Source of the DNA: an uncultured Oscillospiraceae bacterium
GTDB taxonomy: Bacteria > Bacillota > Clostridia > Oscillospirales > Ruminococcaceae
Direction of reading: 5' to 3'
Assembly: GCA_904384225.1 (NCBI GenBank)
Contig: CAJFJV010000006.1
Location: 1 to 64,000, forward strand
DNA length: 64,000 nucleotides
Under the pieces are notes generated by a model, which was given only the letters and a program-made list of their open reading frames with translations, made no database searches and had not been told where the DNA came from. The translations under genes and the position numbers were made by a program. Positions within the stretch are counted from its first letter, which is position 1; each line of letters opens with the position of its first letter. Of the stretch, positions 60,381 through 64,000 are shown piece after piece.

Positions 60381-61907
60381 ATGGAAAGCATCAAAAGCGC
60401 GGGTCTTTATGGAATGACGGCATACACTGTTGAAGTGGAATGCGACCTTGCGCCAGGAATTCCCCGTTTTGATGTCGTTGGCCTTCCGGATGCAGCAGTT
60501 AAAGAGAGTAGGGACCGGGTATCCGCTGCTATGAAGAACAGCGGATATTGTGTTCCGCCTGGAAAAATTGTTGTCAACCTTGCTCCAGCCGATTTACGAA
60601 AGGCAGGTCCGCTTTACGACCTTCCGATCCTGCTTTCCCTAATGTCGGCCTCTGGGCAGTTATCAGCAAAGCTGTCACAGTGCATGTTTATCGGCGAACT
60701 TTCGCTGGACGGCACTCTCCGTCCGGTAACCGGCATTCTTCCGATGGTAATTCATGCGCGTGACGCCGGATTTCATGCAGTCTTTGTGCCAAAAGACAAC
60801 GGTGCGGAAGCCGTTGTTATCTCGGGAATCGATGTATATGCGATATCACATATATCGGAACTAATCCTGTTTTTGTCGGGGGCTGCACAGCTTGCGCCTT
60901 TGTCGCCTTCTCCGCTGCACACGAAAAACGATTTGCTCCCACCCGATTTTTCTGAAGTAAAAGGACAGCACGGCGCACGCCGCGCGCTTGAAATTGCAGC
61001 TGCAGGGGGGCATAACGCCCTCCTGATCGGACCACCCGGTTCTGGGAAAAGTATGCTCGCCAAACGCCTTCCTTCCATTTTGCCCGACATGACGTTTGAA
61101 GAGTCTATTGAAACGACCAAAATACATTCTATCGCAGGTATTATCGACCGCAATGCCCCTCTTGTAACAACGCGCCCTTTTCGTGCTCCACATCACACAA
61201 TTTCTCCGGCCGGCCTTTCCGGAGGCGGAAGCATCCCCCATCCGGGTGAGATTTCTCTTGCACACAACGGCGTTTTATTTTTAGACGAACTGCCTGAGTT
61301 TTCAAGAGATGCAATGGAGATCCTTCGTCAGCCAATTGAGGATGGAAAAGTTACGATCTCCCGTGTGGCTGGGACACTGACATATCCTTGCTCTATGATG
61401 ATTATTGCTGCAATGAATCCCTGCCCCTGCGGTTATTTCGGGCATCCAACGAGGCCTTGCACCTGTTCGCCAACAAAAGTCAGCCGGTATTTAAACCGGG
61501 TGAGCGGCCCGCTTCTCGATCGCCTTGATCTGCATATTGAAGCCCTTCCAGTAGAATTTCGGCATATTTCTTCTGACGAACCCGCTGAATCAAGCGCATC
61601 TATTAAAGCACGTGTTGACGCTGCCAGAAAACTGCAGGCTGAACGTTTTTCCGGGACCAACATCGGGCAAAACGCACACATTCCTGCGGCCCGCCTGCAT
61701 CAGGACTGCCCGGTGACGGACCGGGGAAATCAGCTGCTTGAAAATGCGTTTACCCGCATGGGACTTTCCGCACGTGCTTACGACCGGATATTAAAAGTCG
61801 CCCGCACGATTGCCGATTTGGATCAAAGTGAGGTTATTGATCACCGCCATATCGCAGAAGCGGTACAGTATCGCAGTCTTGATCGGAAATATTGGCAGCA
61901 GGGATAG
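60381..61907 (+). CDS. YifB/ComM family Mg chelatase-like AAA ATPase
   Basis: MESIKSAGLYGMTAYTVEVECDLAPGIPRFDVVGLPDAAVKESRDRV; GPPGSGKSMLAKRLPSILP. Confidence 0.96.
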   Translation: MESIKSAGLYGMTAYTVEVECDLAPGIPRFDVVGLPDAAVKESRDRVSAAMKNSGYCVPPGKIVVNLAPADLRKAGPLYDLPILLSLMSASGQLSAKLSQCMFIGELSLDGTLRPVTGILPMVIHARDAGFHAVFVPKDNGAEAVVISGIDVYAISHISELILFLSGAAQLAPLSPSPLHTKNDLLPPDFSEVKGQHGARRALEIAAAGGHNALLIGPPGSGKSMLAKRLPSILPDMTFEESIETTKIHSIAGIIDRNAPLVTTRPFRAPHHTISPAGLSGGGSIPHPGEISLAHNGVLFLDELPEFSRDAMEILRQPIEDGKVTISRVAGTLTYPCSMMIIAAMNPCPCGYFGHPTRPCTCSPTKVSRYLNRVSGPLLDRLDLHIEALPVEFRHISSDEPAESSASIKARVDAARKLQAERFSGTNIGQNAHIPAARLHQDCPVTDRGNQLLENAFTRMGLSARAYDRILKVARTIADLDQSEVIDHRHIAEAVQYRSLDRKYWQQG

Positions 61908-61985
61908 CGTAAAAAATCAAGATGGCAAAGGATAGGTTAAATAATACCTGAAATAAGTTTTCTGCTATACGAATGCAATAATACA

Positions 61986-62036
61986 AATACCGCAGCACCT
62001 CTTTTGTTATCAGGACAAAAGAGGTGCTGCGGTATT
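61986..62036. terminator. Bidirectional terminator between convergent genes
   Basis: aataccgcagcacctcttttgt/acaaaagaggtgctgcggtatt. Confidence 0.92.
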
Positions 62037-62068
62037 CTATTTTCTTATTTGTTGTAGTTTCCTATTCT

Positions 62069-63739
62069 CTACAAGAGTACTGTAATAACAGTCCCCTTCC
62101 CCGGCTCGCTTTCCAGTGAAATCTCGCCGCCGTGATATTCCACAATATGCTTAACAATGGACAAGCCTAACCCTGTACCTCCAGTATCTTTCGACCTGCT
62201 CTTGTCTACCCGATAAAACCGTTCAAAAACACGTCCCTGATCTTCTTTTGCAATCCCAATACCCGTATCTGCAACAGTTAGAGAAACACGGCCGTCTGTA
62301 TTAGCGACAGTGACTGCCACTTTCCCCCCGGCACGGTTATAACGTACGGCATTTTGACATAGATTCTGTATCAATTCACGCAGCATCCCAAAATCGCCGT
62401 TTACGATCTGATCTGTACCTCCGCAGGAAAGCGTCACCTGATGCTCTTCTGCCTCCTGCTTCATAGAGGCGCACACCCCTTTTGCCATTGTCAATAGATT
62501 AACACGGTCTGCCAGTTTTCCTTCCTGCTCTTCAATACGGGACAAGCGCATAATATCCCCTATCAGCACAAGCAGGCGCTGTGCTTCATCATAAATCGTC
62601 TGTGCAAATTCCGGGACTTGTGCCGCATCAACCATGCCGTTTTTCAAAAGCTCTGCGAATCCCGAAATACTGGTAAGCGGCGTTTTCAGTTCGTGCGAAA
62701 CATTGGCTGAAAATTCTGCCCGAATCTGTTCCGCACGGTATTGCGCCGTTTCATCCAATAAAAACAGCAGCACGCCGTTGAGCGCTCCATGATCTGTCAC
62801 AGGACTGATATAGCATCGGACGATCCGATCCCGGCTATCGATGTTTACAGCAGAAGATTTCCCGTTCAACGCGCTGTTTACTGCATCATGCAGTACAGCA
62901 TTGCGCGCAAGCGCTACAAACGGCTGGCCGGAATAATCGCATGCCGGTGCGTCCAAAAGCTCTTCCGCACTATGATTGTGCATCAGAATCCGCTGGTCTG
63001 CCGCAAGCAGAATGAGTCCCTCACTCATATTTTCCATTATCAGCCGCAGTGTTTTTTGATCTTCCCGAATGGTTTCCATATGTGCGCGTATTTCTTCATG
63101 CTGTGCGTGTATTTTCTGAAAAAAAGGTGTCAATTCTTCATACGGGCTGTCCGTGCCATTTAAATCCAAGCGGTCCGCCGCCTTTGTTACCGGTTTTACA
63201 ATTTCTTCTGTAACACGGTGGGAAAGCAGCAAGCTGACAGCTATCACCACTAAAATCAGTAGCAAGATAGCCGGCAGAATAGAAAAGAACATCGAGAAAA
63301 AGCTCTCCGCATAATATGCCACACGCACGACGCTCCCGTTGTTTAAACGGACAGCGCAGTAATAGGTGCTTTGCCCAAGCGTAAAGGAACGGCGCTGCGC
63401 CTCTCCTTCCCCTGTCGAAAGCGCCTCTTTGAATTCTTCACGGTCGGCATGGTTCTCCATCGCTGCCTCATCCGCTACAGAATCATACATAACCGTTCCA
63501 TCGGGCGCTATAACAGAAAGCCGCCCCGTTTCAGGCAGCGGCTTTGCCAATTCTTCGAAATATGCCTCTTCGTCCGCAGTGTCGTTCAACCCCGCCGCAA
63601 CAAGATAGCACTCATTGCGAATGGTTTCTTTAATCTGTGTTTCAATCAACCCATAACAGACCAGAAGAGAAACCAATGCTGTCAAAAAAATAGTGCCGCA
63701 GGCGACAGCACACATACTGCGATAGAGCTTTTTCTTCAT
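62069..63739 (-). CDS. Sensor histidine kinase, PhoR-like (PAS, HisKA, HATPase)
   Basis: FSANVSHELKTPLTSISGFAELL; ELIQNLCQNAVRYNRAGG; DKSRSKDTGGTGLGLSIVKHIVEYHGG. Confidence 0.96.
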   Translation of the reverse strand: MKKKLYRSMCAVACGTIFLTALVSLLVCYGLIETQIKETIRNECYLVAAGLNDTADEEAYFEELAKPLPETGRLSVIAPDGTVMYDSVADEAAMENHADREEFKEALSTGEGEAQRRSFTLGQSTYYCAVRLNNGSVVRVAYYAESFFSMFFSILPAILLLILVVIAVSLLLSHRVTEEIVKPVTKAADRLDLNGTDSPYEELTPFFQKIHAQHEEIRAHMETIREDQKTLRLIMENMSEGLILLAADQRILMHNHSAEELLDAPACDYSGQPFVALARNAVLHDAVNSALNGKSSAVNIDSRDRIVRCYISPVTDHGALNGVLLFLLDETAQYRAEQIRAEFSANVSHELKTPLTSISGFAELLKNGMVDAAQVPEFAQTIYDEAQRLLVLIGDIMRLSRIEEQEGKLADRVNLLTMAKGVCASMKQEAEEHQVTLSCGGTDQIVNGDFGMLRELIQNLCQNAVRYNRAGGKVAVTVANTDGRVSLTVADTGIGIAKEDQGRVFERFYRVDKSRSKDTGGTGLGLSIVKHIVEYHGGEISLESEPGKGTVITVLL

Positions 63740-64000
63740 CCTGCGTCCTCCTCCAGCTTATATCCGACGCCGCGTACCGTCTTGATCTGGCCGCCCGCCT
63801 CACCGAGTTTCTGCCGCAGAAGTTTTATGTGCATATCCACGGTACGGCTCTCCCCTTCAAAGTCAAACCCCCATACAACCTGCATAATACGGTCGCGGGA
63901 AAGCACAATGCCTTTGTTTTTTAAAAGATAGTGCAGAAGCTCAAATTCCTTATAAGTCAAAGAGACCGCCTCGCCGCAGGATAGAACAGATCGTCTTGCC
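63736..64000 (-). CDS. PhoB/OmpR-family response regulator, truncated by window end
   Basis: Winged-helix tail LTYKEFELLHYLLKNKGIVLSRDRIMQVVWGFDFEGESRTVDMHIKLLRQKL; frame stays open to 64000 (ARRSVLSCGEAVSL); ATGA overlap with kinase. Confidence 0.94.
   Translation of the reverse strand, partial: ARRSVLSCGEAVSLTYKEFELLHYLLKNKGIVLSRDRIMQVVWGFDFEGESRTVDMHIKLLRQKLGEAGGQIKTVRGVGYKLEEDAG

Noticed and set aside
1-64000. CRISPR arrays, tRNA/rRNA genes, prophage or integrase genes
   Set aside because: Searched by eye for regularly spaced repeats, tRNA-like T-loops and phage genes; none convincing.

Overview
Chromosomal window from what looks like a Clostridia-type Firmicute (my inference from gene content and sigma-A/RBS style; not tested). 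It opens with a ribosomal protein/transcription block on the minus strand (rplL-rplJ-[L10 leader]-rplA-rplK-nusG-secE-rpmG; rpmG is missing from the ORF track because it is short). Other housekeeping genes are rny, a T-box-controlled alaS, HIT, nfo, guaB-type IMPDH, pyk, pncB, holA, rnmV, galE, a NUDIX hydrolase, glycerate kinase, a ComM/YifB-like ATPase and a PhoR/PhoB-like two-component pair cut by the window edge. Scattered between them is a carbohydrate-foraging set (GH20, GH3, GH29, sulfatase, DUF4838 protein, six-hairpin glycosidase), an exopolysaccharide O-acetylation module (MBOAT + DHHW protein), a Wzx-like flippase and a heterodimeric ABC exporter. I found no CRISPR array, rRNA, tRNA, prophage or complete mobile element. 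The most interesting observations are: a GH29 fucosidase split by one in-frame TGA; a promoter/16-codon ORF/terminator leader ahead of a GNAT-like acyltransferase gene; a pyk terminator whose arm carries the -35 box of the IMPDH promoter; a degraded IS3-type transposase tail beside a diverged repeat pair; a protozoan-like divergent IMPDH; and a membrane-anchored excisionase-like protein preceded by a strong promoter and a 10-codon ORF. I did not find a clearly novel multi-gene system; the leader and short-ORF loci are the best candidates for something undescribed.
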